Assembly: GCA_045593725.1 (NCBI GenBank) | Contig: JAZNXE010000003.1 | Location: forward strand, 1 to 22,989 | Reading direction: 5' to 3' | DNA length: 22,989 nt | Source of the DNA: HGM12713 sp045593725 | Lineage (GTDB): Bacteria; Bacillota; Clostridia; Oscillospirales; CAG-272 | Shown here: positions 1-7,422 of the stretch, piece by piece | How positions within the stretch are numbered: the first letter of the stretch is position 1 | How the letters are laid out: the number at the start of each line of letters is the position of its first letter | Notes under the pieces: generated by a model | The model's input: only the letters and a program-made list of their open reading frames with translations | The model's database searches: none | What the model was told of the DNA's origin: nothing | Program-made: the position numbers and the translations under genes

Positions 1-23
1 TTTTTCTGTTCTTTTCTTGAAAG

Positions 24-127
24 ATTTGTGAGGCGGCGCTCCCTGTGGGAGATGAAGCCGCCACTCAAATAGGAAAAAACAAGGAGTATTGGGTACGGTA
101 GTGCCCAAGACGACTATGTTTTTGACC
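24..127 (-). repeat. Composite repeat, module C copy 1
   Basis: This stretch is the reverse complement of sequence at 13531-13640 and 20830-20935. The conserved part includes the motif reading, on the minus strand, AGTCGTCTTGGGCACTACCG. It holds a hairpin, GGCGGC (32-37) with GCCGCC (57-62), and an inner pair CTCCC (39-43) with GGGAG (47-51). In the other copies the outer arms are GACGGC/GCCGTC and the inner arms GCCC/GGGC, so pairing is kept while bases change. It is followed at 131-156 by a remnant of the inner part of module A (CAAAGAACTTCCTGAAGGGG). No gene is visible. Confidence 0.8.
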
Positions 128-199
128 GAGAGGTAGCACAAAGAACTTCCTGAAGGGGGAGTGTTTTATTGTAAGCCTTTTTGTTTGTGCGCTGACACA

Positions 200-388
200 T
201 TAGCCTTCCACAGCGGGGAAGGGGGACCGCGACAGCGGTGGATGAGGAGGACAAAATTAAATATTATTTACGGGTGATAGCAGATATTTTTGTGCTTTAT
301 AGGAGCAAAGATTTACATAGACTATACCCGCGCTCTCCTCATCCGTCACTCCTTGCGTCGTGCCACCTTCCCCGCTGGGGAAGGCTTA
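200..388. mobile_element. MITE-like element with AGCCTTCC inverted ends
   Basis: The left end at 200-248 (TTAGCCTTCC..GGGGAAGG..GGATGAGGA) is repeated inverted at 336-388 (TCCTCATCC..CCTTCCCCGCTGGGGAAGGCTTA). Each end can itself fold, through CCTTCCCC-type and GGGGAAGG-type arms. The roughly 87-base AT-rich interior (249-335) has no convincing reading frame. Ends of this type resemble a repeat common in gut Clostridia genomes (recollection, not searched). I see no clear target-site duplication. It lies just 3' of lon on lon's strand. A lone hairpin of the same type sits at 3069-3091. Confidence 0.75.
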
Positions 389-426
389 CGTTACATTTTT
401 TTAAAATAGAATTTTTCTTGGTTTTT

Positions 427-2859
427 TTATCTTTTTTTAGCTCTGGCGGGAACGCTATGCTCTGTATGGATACTGGGGGCGACAAACTCGCTCTTTTTCT
501 CCTCTTCCTTTACGCTCTCGGCCTTTGCCGTAAGCTCGGGGCAGAGGGCATGGCGAAGCACGTCGCTTGCTCTGCGGCAGGGGATGAAGTTAAGTCCCTC
601 AAGCACCGCCTTGTCAAGCTCGTGAAGGCTTCGCATATTATCCTCGGGAATAAGCACGTCGCGCACTCCGTAGGTGAGCGCTGCCATAGTCTTTTCCTTA
701 AGTCCTCCAATGGCGAGGACGTTACCGCGGAGCGATATCTCGCCTGTCATAGCCACGTCGCGCCTTACGGGTCTTCCGCTCAGCGCGCTTACAAGTGCTG
801 TGAGCATAGCCACGCCCGCGGAGGGTCCGTCCTTGGGAACCGCGCCCTCGGGAAAGTGTATATGTATATCCTTTGTTTTGTAGAAGTCCTGTTCAATGCC
901 GTATTCGGCGGCTATGGAGCGCACGTAGCTTACGGCTATTTTTGCCGATTCCTTCATTACGTCGCCAAGAGAGCCTGTAAGCTCCAGCTTTCCACTTCCC
1001 TCAAGCACTGCTACCTCCACCTTAAGCACGTCGCCCCCTGCCTCTGTGTAGGCAAGTCCGTTGACCGCTCCTACCTCGTCGGTGTCCGAAATGCGCTCGG
1101 GTATGAGCTTGCGCGGACCTAAGTACTCGGCGATATCTTCAGCTTTTATCTTAATGCTCTTAAGCTCGCCGTCCTCAACGAAGCGCTTTGCTCCCTTGCG
1201 GGCAAGCTCTGCTATGCGGCGCTCAAGGCTTCGCACTCCCGCCTCGCGGGTGTAATAATCTATTATCTCCCCTATGGCAGAGTCGCTTATGCTGAGCATC
1301 CTGCGGTCAAGCCCGTGACGCTTAAGCTGCTTGGGGATAAGATGATGCTTGGCGATAGCGGTCTTTTCGGTCTTGGTGTAGGTCTTAAGCTCGATTATCT
1401 CCATTCTGTCAAGGAGAGGCTTTGGAACGGTATCCAGCGTATTCGCGGTTGCTATAAACAGACAGTCCGAGAGGTCAACGGGCATCTCCACGAAATGGTC
1501 GCGGAACGCGTGATTCTGCTCTGCGTCAAGCACCTCCAAGAGAGCCGAGGAGGGGTCCCCGTGTGAGTCACGGGTGAGCTTGTCTATCTCGTCAAGGAGC
1601 ATCAGGGGGTTTTTGACCTTAGCCTGAGTGAGGGCGTTGACTATTCTACCCGGCATAGAGCCTATGTAGGTCTTGCGGTGTCCGCGGATGTCAGCCTCGT
1701 CACGCACGCCACCAAGGGACACGCGGACGTACTTGCGCTTCATAGCGCGGGCGATGGATGCGGCGATCGAGGTCTTTCCCACACCGGGAGGTCCTACAAG
1801 GCAGAGTATCTGATTTTTAAGCTGGGGATTGAGCTGCTTTACCGCTAAAAATTCAAGTATTCTGTCCTTGACCTTGTGAAGTCCGTCGTGGTCGGCGTCA
1901 AGTATCCTCTTTGCCGCCTTGATGTCAAGTCTGTCCTTGGTGGAGGCGCTCCACGGTATCTCAAGGCAGGTGTCAAGGTAGGAACGGATTACCGTAGCCT
2001 CGGAGGAGCCGTAGGGAGTTTTTTGCATTCTCTCGGCTTCCTTAAGGAGCTTCTCGCGGACCTCGTCTGAGCATCTCAGAGCCATTATTCTGTCGTAATA
2101 TTCGTCTGCCTCATCGCTCTCGCCAAGCTCCTCGCGGATAACGCGGATCTGCTCGCGCAGGTAATATTCCTTCTGGTTCTGGTTGAGGTTTGAGCGCACC
2201 TTCTTGTGTATCTTCATTTCGCAGTCAAGAAGCTCTGCCTCCTCTCTTATAAGAGAGATGAGCAGCTCTATGCGGCGAAGCGGGTCGAAGCATTCAAGCA
2301 CCTTTTGCTTGTCGGTGTGCTTCACAAGGATGTTGGCGGCAATGAAGTCCGCCAAGAGGGCAGGGTTCTTTATAGAGCGCGCGGTGGAGAGCATATCGTC
2401 GCTTACCGAGGGGAGGTTAGCCGTAAGATGCTCCGCCTCGCTGAGCATAGCTCTGCAATACGCCTGACTTTTGATTGATTCCTCGTCAGAGAGGGATATG
2501 GATTTGCATATAGCCTCGGCACAGATATAGTTGGCAAACTCGTGAAATTCCGTAACAGCCGCGCGGGAGTAGCCCTCGGTGATAATTCTCATATTGCCCT
2601 CGGGGGTTTTTACCGATTGCTTTATTTTGGATACCGCTCCAACGCGAAAGAGGGCGGAGGGGGAAATCTTGTCTGCGGAGAGGTCGGAGACCGAGCAGAT
2701 AAGAACGGGGGAATCGGTTTCAAAGGCTGCCTCGGCGGCGTGTATGCAAAGCTCGTCGCTAAGCTCAAAGCTCAGCGTTACGCCGGGGAAAGCCACAGCT
2801 CCCTTAAGAGCGATGACGGGCAGGGTTATCTGTTCTATTTTTTCTATGTATTTAGCCAT
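427..2859 (-). CDS. lon: Lon ATP-dependent serine protease
   Basis: This is endopeptidase La, a cytosolic hexameric AAA+ protease that degrades misfolded and some regulatory proteins. Domain order is complete in 810 residues, the usual length. The N-terminal substrate-binding LON domain covers about 8-200, followed by a helical region. The AAA+ module has Walker A GPPGVGKTS (356-364) and Walker B LLDEID (421-426). The C-terminal protease domain has the motif PKDGPSAGVAM with Ser680, and Lys723 in GGLKEK, giving the Ser-Lys dyad at the same 43-residue spacing as E. coli S679/K722. The start is supported by a GAAAGGA site upstream of the ATG. AT-rich DNA upstream (about 2910-2940) has TATAAT- and TATACT-like hexamers but no good -35 box, so I name no promoter. 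The gene stands alone and ends beside repeats. Confidence 0.97.
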   Translation of the reverse strand: MAKYIEKIEQITLPVIALKGAVAFPGVTLSFELSDELCIHAAEAAFETDSPVLICSVSDLSADKISPSALFRVGAVSKIKQSVKTPEGNMRIITEGYSRAAVTEFHEFANYICAEAICKSISLSDEESIKSQAYCRAMLSEAEHLTANLPSVSDDMLSTARSIKNPALLADFIAANILVKHTDKQKVLECFDPLRRIELLISLIREEAELLDCEMKIHKKVRSNLNQNQKEYYLREQIRVIREELGESDEADEYYDRIMALRCSDEVREKLLKEAERMQKTPYGSSEATVIRSYLDTCLEIPWSASTKDRLDIKAAKRILDADHDGLHKVKDRILEFLAVKQLNPQLKNQILCLVGPPGVGKTSIAASIARAMKRKYVRVSLGGVRDEADIRGHRKTYIGSMPGRIVNALTQAKVKNPLMLLDEIDKLTRDSHGDPSSALLEVLDAEQNHAFRDHFVEMPVDLSDCLFIATANTLDTVPKPLLDRMEIIELKTYTKTEKTAIAKHHLIPKQLKRHGLDRRMLSISDSAIGEIIDYYTREAGVRSLERRIAELARKGAKRFVEDGELKSIKIKAEDIAEYLGPRKLIPERISDTDEVGAVNGLAYTEAGGDVLKVEVAVLEGSGKLELTGSLGDVMKESAKIAVSYVRSIAAEYGIEQDFYKTKDIHIHFPEGAVPKDGPSAGVAMLTALVSALSGRPVRRDVAMTGEISLRGNVLAIGGLKEKTMAALTYGVRDVLIPEDNMRSLHELDKAVLEGLNFIPCRRASDVLRHALCPELTAKAESVKEEEKKSEFVAPSIHTEHSVPARAKKR

Positions 2860-3003
2860 TTAATATTCCTTTCAGGGGGTATATCTGCCCAAAAATGGAC
2901 AGACTTTTCAATATATTATATAGTATAGCACAAATCCATATAAATTTCTACTGTTTTAATAAATATTTCACATTTTACGCTTTGAGAAAGGTGGAGTGTA
3001 AAG

Positions 3004-3057
3004 CCGGTAGGGGCGAACTGCGTTCGCCCGCGGGCGTTCAAAGAACGCCCCTACGGT
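3004..3057. repeat. Double-hairpin palindromic repeat (GTAGGGGCG type)
   Basis: This is a short, almost perfectly palindromic element. The outer arms GTAGGGGCG and CGCCCCTAC pair across the whole unit. Inside there are two hairpins, GGGCGAAC-TGC-GTTCGCCC and GGGCGTTC-AAA-GAACGCCC, so it can form one long hairpin or a cruciform-like pair. Similar GTAGGGGCGAAC repeats are widespread in gut Firmicutes (recollection, not searched). It lies upstream of lon and is much more GC-rich than its flanks. Confidence 0.75.
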
Positions 3058-3068
3058 TTATAAGGGAG

Positions 3069-3091
3069 CCTTAGCCTTTCCCTATGAGGAA
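3069..3091. repeat. Solo AGCCTT/AAGGCT hairpin
   Basis: AGCCTT and AAGGCT, with an inner CC/GG pair, flank a short loop. It resembles one end of the 200-388 element without its partner, so it is probably a degraded or solo end. The DNA from here to 3289 is AT-rich and I see no gene in it. Confidence 0.5.
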
Positions 3092-3289
3092 GGCTGTTGT
3101 GTAAAGTCTTTATCTTTTTGATGATATAGTCGTCAAAAAATATTTTTTCGCCCTCACCCTGACATTTGTATGACATTTTTGTTTTTTTATGTTCAAAAAT
3201 CACAAAATGGCTTCTGCTTGACCACCCTTTTTTCTATTATGTAGCTTTTTCGACGAATTTTTCATTGAAAAATCGTATAATTTTCACTA

Positions 3290-3318
3290 TTTACAAACCA
3301 TTGTCTATGAGGTATAAT
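3290..3318 (+). promoter_or_regulatory. Sigma-A promoter upstream of candidate RNA
   Basis: TTTACA (3290-3295), a 17-base spacer and TATAAT (3313-3318) form a near-consensus housekeeping promoter. The predicted start is near 3325, in a gap without a reading frame. It could drive the candidate RNA at 3325-3438 or be a distal promoter for infC. Confidence 0.75.
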
Positions 3319-3324
3319 TGAAAT

Positions 3325-3438
3325 GCTGTCGGCGGCACCAACTCCACAGCGTCACGCACAACTGCATTCCACGATGCGGAATATCAATCTTATGATATCA
3401 ACACGATCGGCGGAGTTTACGGTTGTGCTTTTATTTTT
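3325..3438 (+). ncRNA. Candidate small RNA or distal infC leader
   Basis: Transcription from the promoter at 3290-3318 would cross a structured segment that ends in GTTGTGC (3422-3428) followed by TTTTATTTTT. GTTGTGC pairs with GCACAAC (3356-3362). AACTCC (3340-3345) pairs with GGAGTT (3412-3417). The two helices cross, so the RNA would form either a pseudoknot or two alternative folds. Smaller hairpins lie inside: GCAT/ATGC at about 3364-3376 and ATATCA/TGATAT at about 3381-3398. I recognise no known RNA family. It may instead be the 5' part of a long infC leader. Confidence 0.45.
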
Positions 3439-3458
3439 AAAAAATTTTGAAAAACCCC

Positions 3459-3487
3459 TTGACAAAGGGTAGCGGGTGTGGTAAAAT
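3459..3487 (+). promoter_or_regulatory. infC-rpmI-rplT promoter
   Basis: TTGACA (3459-3464), 17 bases, and TAAAAT (3482-3487) make a strong sigma-A promoter. The start at about 3494 gives a leader of about 155 bases before infC. Confidence 0.88.
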
Positions 3488-3493
3488 AACTCG

Positions 3494-3649
3494 ACAAGGA
3501 AGCAGAACTCTCCGTTCTCACCGTATCGCAAAAGGCGCATCACGGTTCAATATACAACTATCTCCCACGTTGTGGGGGTGTATTGTGTGCGGAGATTCTC
3601 TTCGCGCAATTTTTTTTGCTTTTTTCGCAAAAATGGAGGTGTATTTAGT
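3494..3649 (+). promoter_or_regulatory. L20 leader with transcription attenuator
   Basis: The leader carries mutually exclusive structures. ACCGT (3520-3524) pairs with ACGGT (3542-3546). CCCAC (3564-3568) pairs with GTGGG (3572-3576). TCTCCG (3509-3514) can pair with CGGAGA (3590-3595) as an antiterminator. The competing terminator pairs 3582-3594 with 3598-3610 and is followed by eight T residues (3610-3617). In Bacillus subtilis, L20 promotes termination in the infC leader, and the arrangement and some motifs here match that leader as I recall it. The inferred effect is that excess L20 lowers expression of infC, rpmI and rplT. Confidence 0.85.
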
Positions 3650-4165
3650 ATTAGCGCAAAGGATATGTTGGTCAACGAGGAAATTAAGCTCAAGGAAGTA
3701 AGAGTTATTGGAGTAGAGGGAGAAGCCATTGGTATAATGAGCTCCGACGACGCACTCAGACTCGCCTACGACAAGGGCTACGATCTGGTTCTTATGGCTG
3801 CTCAGGCCCAGCCTCCCGTATGCCGTATAATGGACTACGGAAAGTACCGCTTTGAGAGAGATAAAAAGGAAAAGGAAGCCAAGAAGAAGCAGACTATCGA
3901 GCTTAAGGAAATTCAGCTTTCCTGCCGAATAGACACCCACGACTTTGAAACGAAGGTAAGACACGCTCAGAGATTCCTCGAAAGCGGAAACAAGGTGAGA
4001 GTGGTAATGCGCTTCAAGGGACGCGAGATGAGCCATATGGCTATCGGTCAGGAGATAATGCAGAGATTTCAGGACGCATGCTCCGAGCTGGGCAACGTAG
4101 ATAAGGCACCCGTTCTTGACGGACGCCTGCTTTCAATGGTCATAGGACCTGCAAAACAAAAATAA
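3650..4165 (+). CDS. infC: Translation initiation factor IF-3, AUU start
   Basis: IF-3 binds the 30S subunit, keeps it free of 50S and proofreads the start codon and initiator tRNA. The product is 171 residues, normal for Firmicutes. The N-terminal domain has LVNEEIKLKEVRVIG and the hallmark PPVCRIMDYGKYRFE. A Lys/Glu linker leads to the C-terminal domain with MRFKGREMSH. The start is chosen as ATT at 3650: GGAGGTG at 3635-3641 is about 10 bases upstream, whereas the first ATG (3665) is 25 bases from it. The N-terminus then aligns with B. subtilis IF-3. In E. coli an AUU start lets IF-3 repress its own mRNA, and the same is inferred here. A longer in-frame reading upstream would run through the attenuator and is not credible. 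Confidence 0.95.
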   Translation: MSAKDMLVNEEIKLKEVRVIGVEGEAIGIMSSDDALRLAYDKGYDLVLMAAQAQPPVCRIMDYGKYRFERDKKEKEAKKKQTIELKEIQLSCRIDTHDFETKVRHAQRFLESGNKVRVVMRFKGREMSHMAIGQEIMQRFQDACSELGNVDKAPVLDGRLLSMVIGPAKQK

Positions 4166-4206
4166 TTTTGTTCATAATCAACGGAAGACCGTTATTTTAT
4201 GATAGA

Positions 4207-4220
4207 CGGGCGTAAGCCCG
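4207..4220 (+). promoter_or_regulatory. GTAA-loop hairpin between infC and rpmI
   Basis: CGGGC and GCCCG enclose a GTAA (GNRA) tetraloop in the infC-rpmI gap. No T run follows, so it is not a terminator. It may stabilise or help process the mRNA, or act in translational control of rpmI. The role is inference. Confidence 0.45.
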
Positions 4221-4250
4221 AGTCTGAATGAAAAAAGGAGTAAACTTAAA

Positions 4251-4445
4251 ATGGGAAAGATCAAGACACATAAAGCATCCGCTAAGAGATTCTCTGTTAC
4301 CGCTTCGGGTAAGGTAAAGATGGGACACTGCCATCACAGACATAACACAGGTCTTAAGACCGCGAAGAGAAAGAGACATCTTCGTTCCAGCGCAATACTC
4401 AGCGAGTCTATGACCGCTAACATCAGAACACTTATCCAGAAATAA
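4251..4445 (+). CDS. rpmI: 50S ribosomal protein L35
   Basis: This is a 64-residue, highly basic protein of the large ribosomal subunit. It has the family's N-terminal motif KIKTHKASAKRF and the His-rich core GHCHHRHNTGLKT followed by KRKRHLR. Length and composition are typical of bacterial L35. An AAAGGAG site lies upstream of the ATG. The order infC-rpmI-rplT is the classic conserved operon. It is expected to be co-transcribed with infC under the L20 leader. Confidence 0.98.
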   Translation: MGKIKTHKASAKRFSVTASGKVKMGHCHHRHNTGLKTAKRKRHLRSSAILSESMTANIRTLIQK

Positions 4446-4473
4446 TCCACAGTAACATAGGAGGGAATTTAAA

Positions 4474-4827
4474 ATGGCAAGAATCAAGGGCGCTATGATG
4501 ACGCGCAAGAGAAGAAATAAAGTACTCAAGGCTGCGAAGGGCTACTGGGGCGCAAAGTCCAAGCACTTCAAGATGGCTAAGCAAGCCGTTCTCAAGAGCG
4601 GAAACTATGCTTTCGCCGGCAGAAAGATGAAGAAGAGAGATTTCCGTAAGCTCTGGATAGCTCGTATCTCCGCGCAGGCAAAGGCTTGCGGAATGAACTA
4701 TTCCACCTTTATGCACGGTCTTAAGAACGCAGGTATCGACCTGAACCGTAAGATGCTCTCTGAGCTGGCAGTATATGATAAGGAAGCTTTTGCGGCTCTC
4801 GCAGAGAAGGCAAAGGCAGCGCTTTAA
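4474..4827 (+). CDS. rplT: 50S ribosomal protein L20
   Basis: L20 is a primary 23S rRNA-binding protein needed for 50S assembly and, in Firmicutes, the repressor of its own operon. At 117 residues it is full length. It shows the N-terminal basic extension with RKRRNKVLKAAKGYWGAKSK and the globular part with RDFRKLWIARISAQAK and NRKMLSELAVYD. AGGAGGG lies eight bases before the ATG. It is the last gene of the operon and is followed by an intrinsic terminator. It is the inferred ligand of the leader at 3494-3649. Confidence 0.98.
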   Translation: MARIKGAMMTRKRRNKVLKAAKGYWGAKSKHFKMAKQAVLKSGNYAFAGRKMKKRDFRKLWIARISAQAKACGMNYSTFMHGLKNAGIDLNRKMLSELAVYDKEAFAALAEKAKAAL

Positions 4828-4832
4828 GAGAT

Positions 4833-4861
4833 ATAAAACCCGCTTTATAGCGGGTTTTATT
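4833..4861 (+). terminator. Intrinsic terminator after rplT
   Basis: AAAACCCGC (4835-4843) and GCGGGTTTT (4850-4858) form a nine-pair stem. The 3' arm itself ends in TTTT followed by ATTCT. Confidence 0.88.
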
Positions 4862-4912
4862 CTGTAATTGGAGAAGAAAAAAATTGACGAAAAATTGCTT
4901 TTGCGAGGGTTT

Positions 4913-5755
4913 ATGTTAAAGCAAAAAGATATCATCACCTCACGTCAAAATCCTACCGTTAAGCGTATTTGCGCTCTCGCCGAGAAGAAGGAGAGAAGGG
5001 CGCAGGGGCTTTTCCGCTTTGACGGAATCAAGCTTTTTTGCGAGGCGGCACAGAGAGGTCTTGACATAAAATATGCCGTTATCCGCGAGAACGTAAGCGA
5101 GGATATTCTGAGGAAGGTCGAGTCTGCTATTGCAGCCGGAAGGCTTTCGGAAGCTTCTGTTATGTACGTTTCGGAAGCGGTATTTGAGAAGATAAGCGAG
5201 GAGCGCGCTCCCGAGGGAATAGTTACGGTTGCTGCCCTTATGCCACAAAAGCACAGGATGCTTTCGGCAGAGGATGCCGCAAAATATTTCGCGCGAAAGG
5301 ACGAGAAGCTGCTTATAGCAGAGTCGCTCCGCGACCCCGGAAATCTGGGGACGGTCATAAGGAGCTGCGCCGCGCTGGGAATAGACCGCTTAATTATATC
5401 CGACGATTGCGCGGATATATACAGCCCAAAGGTCATACGCGCGGCTATGGGCGGGTTGTTTGCTCTTGATATAGACATTGTTCCCACTTCGGCTTTTGCT
5501 CACGCTATACTTTCTCTGCGCCGCGGCGGCAGAAGGATATACGCTACCGCCCTTCACGCAGAAGCGAGGGAGATAGGCAGCTTTGCTCTTGAGAGAGGGG
5601 ATTGCTTCCTTATAGGAAACGAGGGTCACGGACTTTCAAAGGATGTAATAGATGCCTGTGACGCTTGCGCTCTTATACCTATGACCGAGGGCAGTGAGTC
5701 GCTCAACGCGGCAGCCGCCGCGGCTATCTGTATCTGGGAAACCGTGAGGAGTTAG
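4913..5755 (+). CDS. TrmH/SpoU-family RNA 2'-O-methyltransferase
   Basis: This is a probable S-adenosylmethionine-dependent ribose methyltransferase acting on rRNA or tRNA; the target nucleotide cannot be read from sequence. The N-terminal substrate-binding part (ITSRQNPTVKRI..) resembles RlmB/TsnR-like proteins. The C-terminal SPOUT knot domain holds motif 1 NLGTVIRSCAALGIDR, motif 2 LIGNEGHGLSKDV and motif 3 IPMTEGSESLNAAAAAAI, with the conserved Asn-Glu and Ser-Leu-Asn. I place the start at ATG 4913 (280 residues) because the family usually begins close to the ITSRQNP motif; GAGGG is only three bases upstream. A TTG at 4868 would add 15 residues and overlaps the rplT terminator region. A composite repeat begins eight bases after its stop codon. 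Confidence 0.9.
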   Translation: MLKQKDIITSRQNPTVKRICALAEKKERRAQGLFRFDGIKLFCEAAQRGLDIKYAVIRENVSEDILRKVESAIAAGRLSEASVMYVSEAVFEKISEERAPEGIVTVAALMPQKHRMLSAEDAAKYFARKDEKLLIAESLRDPGNLGTVIRSCAALGIDRLIISDDCADIYSPKVIRAAMGGLFALDIDIVPTSAFAHAILSLRRGGRRIYATALHAEAREIGSFALERGDCFLIGNEGHGLSKDVIDACDACALIPMTEGSESLNAAAAAAICIWETVRS

Positions 5756-5762
5756 AGTTGGA

Positions 5763-6079
5763 GTTAGAATTATAAACGATTTTTGCCACCTTTCTTGAAA
5801 GAAAGGGTGGCGCCAAAGAACTTCTTGAAGGGTTTATTATTGGATTGGGATGGGAAGTTTGTGCGTTGACGGGAGTGTATTGCGGAGTTTGTGCGCTGTT
5901 TGTATGTTAGTGCTACGCTGTCACGCGCGGAAGAAACTCTCGGACAGCTTCGCTACCGCGAGTTTCAATTTATTGAAAATTCGCTCCGCACGTCTGTCAG
6001 CCCTAAGAATAACTTTTAGCAAGTTCTTTTGGTACTTTTCTCGAAAGAAAAGTACGAAAAAACGTTTATAATTCTAACT
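5763..6079. mobile_element. MITE-like element with inverted hairpin ends
   Basis: This 317-base unit is bounded by inverted repeats. GTTAGAATTATAAACG (5763-5778) is followed by a hairpin, GCCACCTTTCTT with its partner across 5786-5811, then AAAGAACTTCTTGAAGGG. The right end is the reverse: CAAGTTCTTTTGG, hairpin GTACTTTTCT/AGAAAAGTAC (6032-6055), and CGTTTATAATTCTAAC (6064-6079). The interior shares sequence with 20935-21030 in opposite orientation and holds the conserved-loop hairpin at 5933-5966. There is no reading frame and no clear target duplication. It fills the gap between the methyltransferase stop and the dprA ribosome binding site, ending only 15 bases before the dprA start codon. 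Confidence 0.85.
5933..5966. repeat. Conserved-loop hairpin, module E copy 1
   Basis: GAAACTCTCGG and CCGCGAGTTTC pair with one mismatch around the 12-base loop ACAGCTTCGCTA. The identical loop and the adjoining CGG/CCG pairs recur at 20738-20773 with otherwise different arms. Confidence 0.75.
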
Positions 6080-6094
6080 AAGAAAGGAGATAAA

Positions 6095-7393
6095 ATGAAG
6101 AACGAGGATGTTTTATATTGGATATGGCTCGCCGAGAAATGCGGTGCGGCGTCCAAATATTTCAACCTACTTATGGAAAAGTATGAGAATCCCTTTGACA
6201 TATATCTCCTTGAGGAGAACGAGATTGAGCAATTTGACGGACTCTCCAAAAAGCTTAAGGACAGGCTATGCCAGAAGGACCTGAATTTCTGCTACGAGCT
6301 GCTCAGGCACTGCAAGCAGGAGCATATAGATATCATAACCTACGCTGACAAGCGTTATCCCGCAAGGCTCAGGGAGCTGAGGGAGCCTCCCATAGTGCTT
6401 TACTGCAAGGGACATTTTCCCGATTTCAACTCCCGCCTTTGCGTGGGGATAGTTGGTACTCGCAAAATGAGCGAATACGGAAAGCAGAGCGCGTACAAAA
6501 TAGCCTATGAGCTTGGCGCTGCCGACGTGCTTACCGTAAGCGGAATGGCAAAGGGTATTGACGGGGTATCCGCCGGCGGAGCTTTAGCCGCGGGAGGAGA
6601 AACGGTGGCGGTGCTTGGCTGCGGACTTGACACGGTCTATCCCAAGGAGCACAAGACGCTCATGGGAGAGATAGCGCGGCACGGAGCGGTCATAAGCGAA
6701 TATCCGCCAAAGGAGCCGCCCTACGGATATAATTTTCCAAAGCGAAACCGAATAATCAGCGGTCTTTGTCAGAGTGTGCTGGTTGTGGAGGCGTCGGTGG
6801 GAAGCGGAGCGCTCATAACCGCCAAGGATGCTGTGGCTCAGGGGCGGGAGGTATTTGCCGTTCCCGGCAAGATAAGCGACGCGGGAGCCGAAGGTCCTAA
6901 CGACCTTATAAAGAATGGGGCGATTCCCGTACATTCGGCGAGTGATATACTTAAGCATTACGAATTTTTATACGGTGACCAATACGACGTCAAGCGTCTT
7001 GAGAAGGCGCGCAGGAGCGGAATGAACGCCGACAGAGCTATGGAGCGCTACGGGCTTCTTTACGCGCTTGAGGACCTGCCTCAGGATGAGAAAATTCTTG
7101 AGGAAAGACCTGCGAGAAAAGAGGAAAAGCAAGAAAAGGCAGAGAAAATACCTGTTATGCCGAGTCCTACCGCCCCCACGCCCCCCTCAGAGGAAAGCGC
7201 GACGGCAATGGTAGAGGGGCTGGACAGTCTGACAAGAAGGATATACGACAGTATCCCCCCTGACAGAGCCATAAGCGCGGACAGTGTGCTTGGAGAGGGT
7301 ATCACCACCTCCGACGCTATAACCGCCCTGACTATGCTGGAGATACACGGGCTTATAAGCTCCCTCCCCGGCGGTATGTATATAAGAAAGTAA
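6095..7393 (+). CDS. dprA: DNA processing protein DprA
   Basis: DprA loads RecA onto incoming single-stranded DNA during natural transformation and is conserved even in bacteria not known to be competent. The product is 432 residues from the ATG with AAGGAG five bases upstream. An N-terminal helix-hairpin-helix/SAM-like region covers about 1-75. The Rossmann-fold core runs from about 117 (VGIVGTRKMSEYG, VSGMAKGIDG, AVLGCGLDTVYP, SEYPP, FPKRNRIISGL, GSGALITA) to about 320. A Glu/Lys/Pro-rich linker at about 345-375 leads to a C-terminal winged helix (ALTMLEIHGLISSLPGGMY). topA follows 29 bases later, a common dprA-topA pairing. I find no strong promoter in the repeat just upstream. Upstream in-frame codons lie in the repeat end and were excluded. 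Confidence 0.95.
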   Translation: MKNEDVLYWIWLAEKCGAASKYFNLLMEKYENPFDIYLLEENEIEQFDGLSKKLKDRLCQKDLNFCYELLRHCKQEHIDIITYADKRYPARLRELREPPIVLYCKGHFPDFNSRLCVGIVGTRKMSEYGKQSAYKIAYELGAADVLTVSGMAKGIDGVSAGGALAAGGETVAVLGCGLDTVYPKEHKTLMGEIARHGAVISEYPPKEPPYGYNFPKRNRIISGLCQSVLVVEASVGSGALITAKDAVAQGREVFAVPGKISDAGAEGPNDLIKNGAIPVHSASDILKHYEFLYGDQYDVKRLEKARRSGMNADRAMERYGLLYALEDLPQDEKILEERPARKEEKQEKAEKIPVMPSPTAPTPPSEESATAMVEGLDSLTRRIYDSIPPDRAISADSVLGEGITTSDAITALTMLEIHGLISSLPGGMYIRK

Positions 7394-7422
7394 ATTTTTT
7401 CTATGGAAAGGAATAAAAATAG

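Noticed and set aside
238..1122. Long plus-strand open frame of 294 codons at the left end
   Set aside because: Most of it is antisense to lon, whose motifs are complete, and its first part runs through the MITE at 200-388.
3119..3160. TGATGA/TCGTCA hairpin with nearby A and T runs as a terminator
   Set aside because: The stem is short and no gene ends near it; there is not enough to support a feature.
5866..5908. TTGACG as a -35 box for dprA inside the element
   Set aside because: No acceptable -10 hexamer lies at 16-18 bases; the nearest TATGTT is about 31 bases away.
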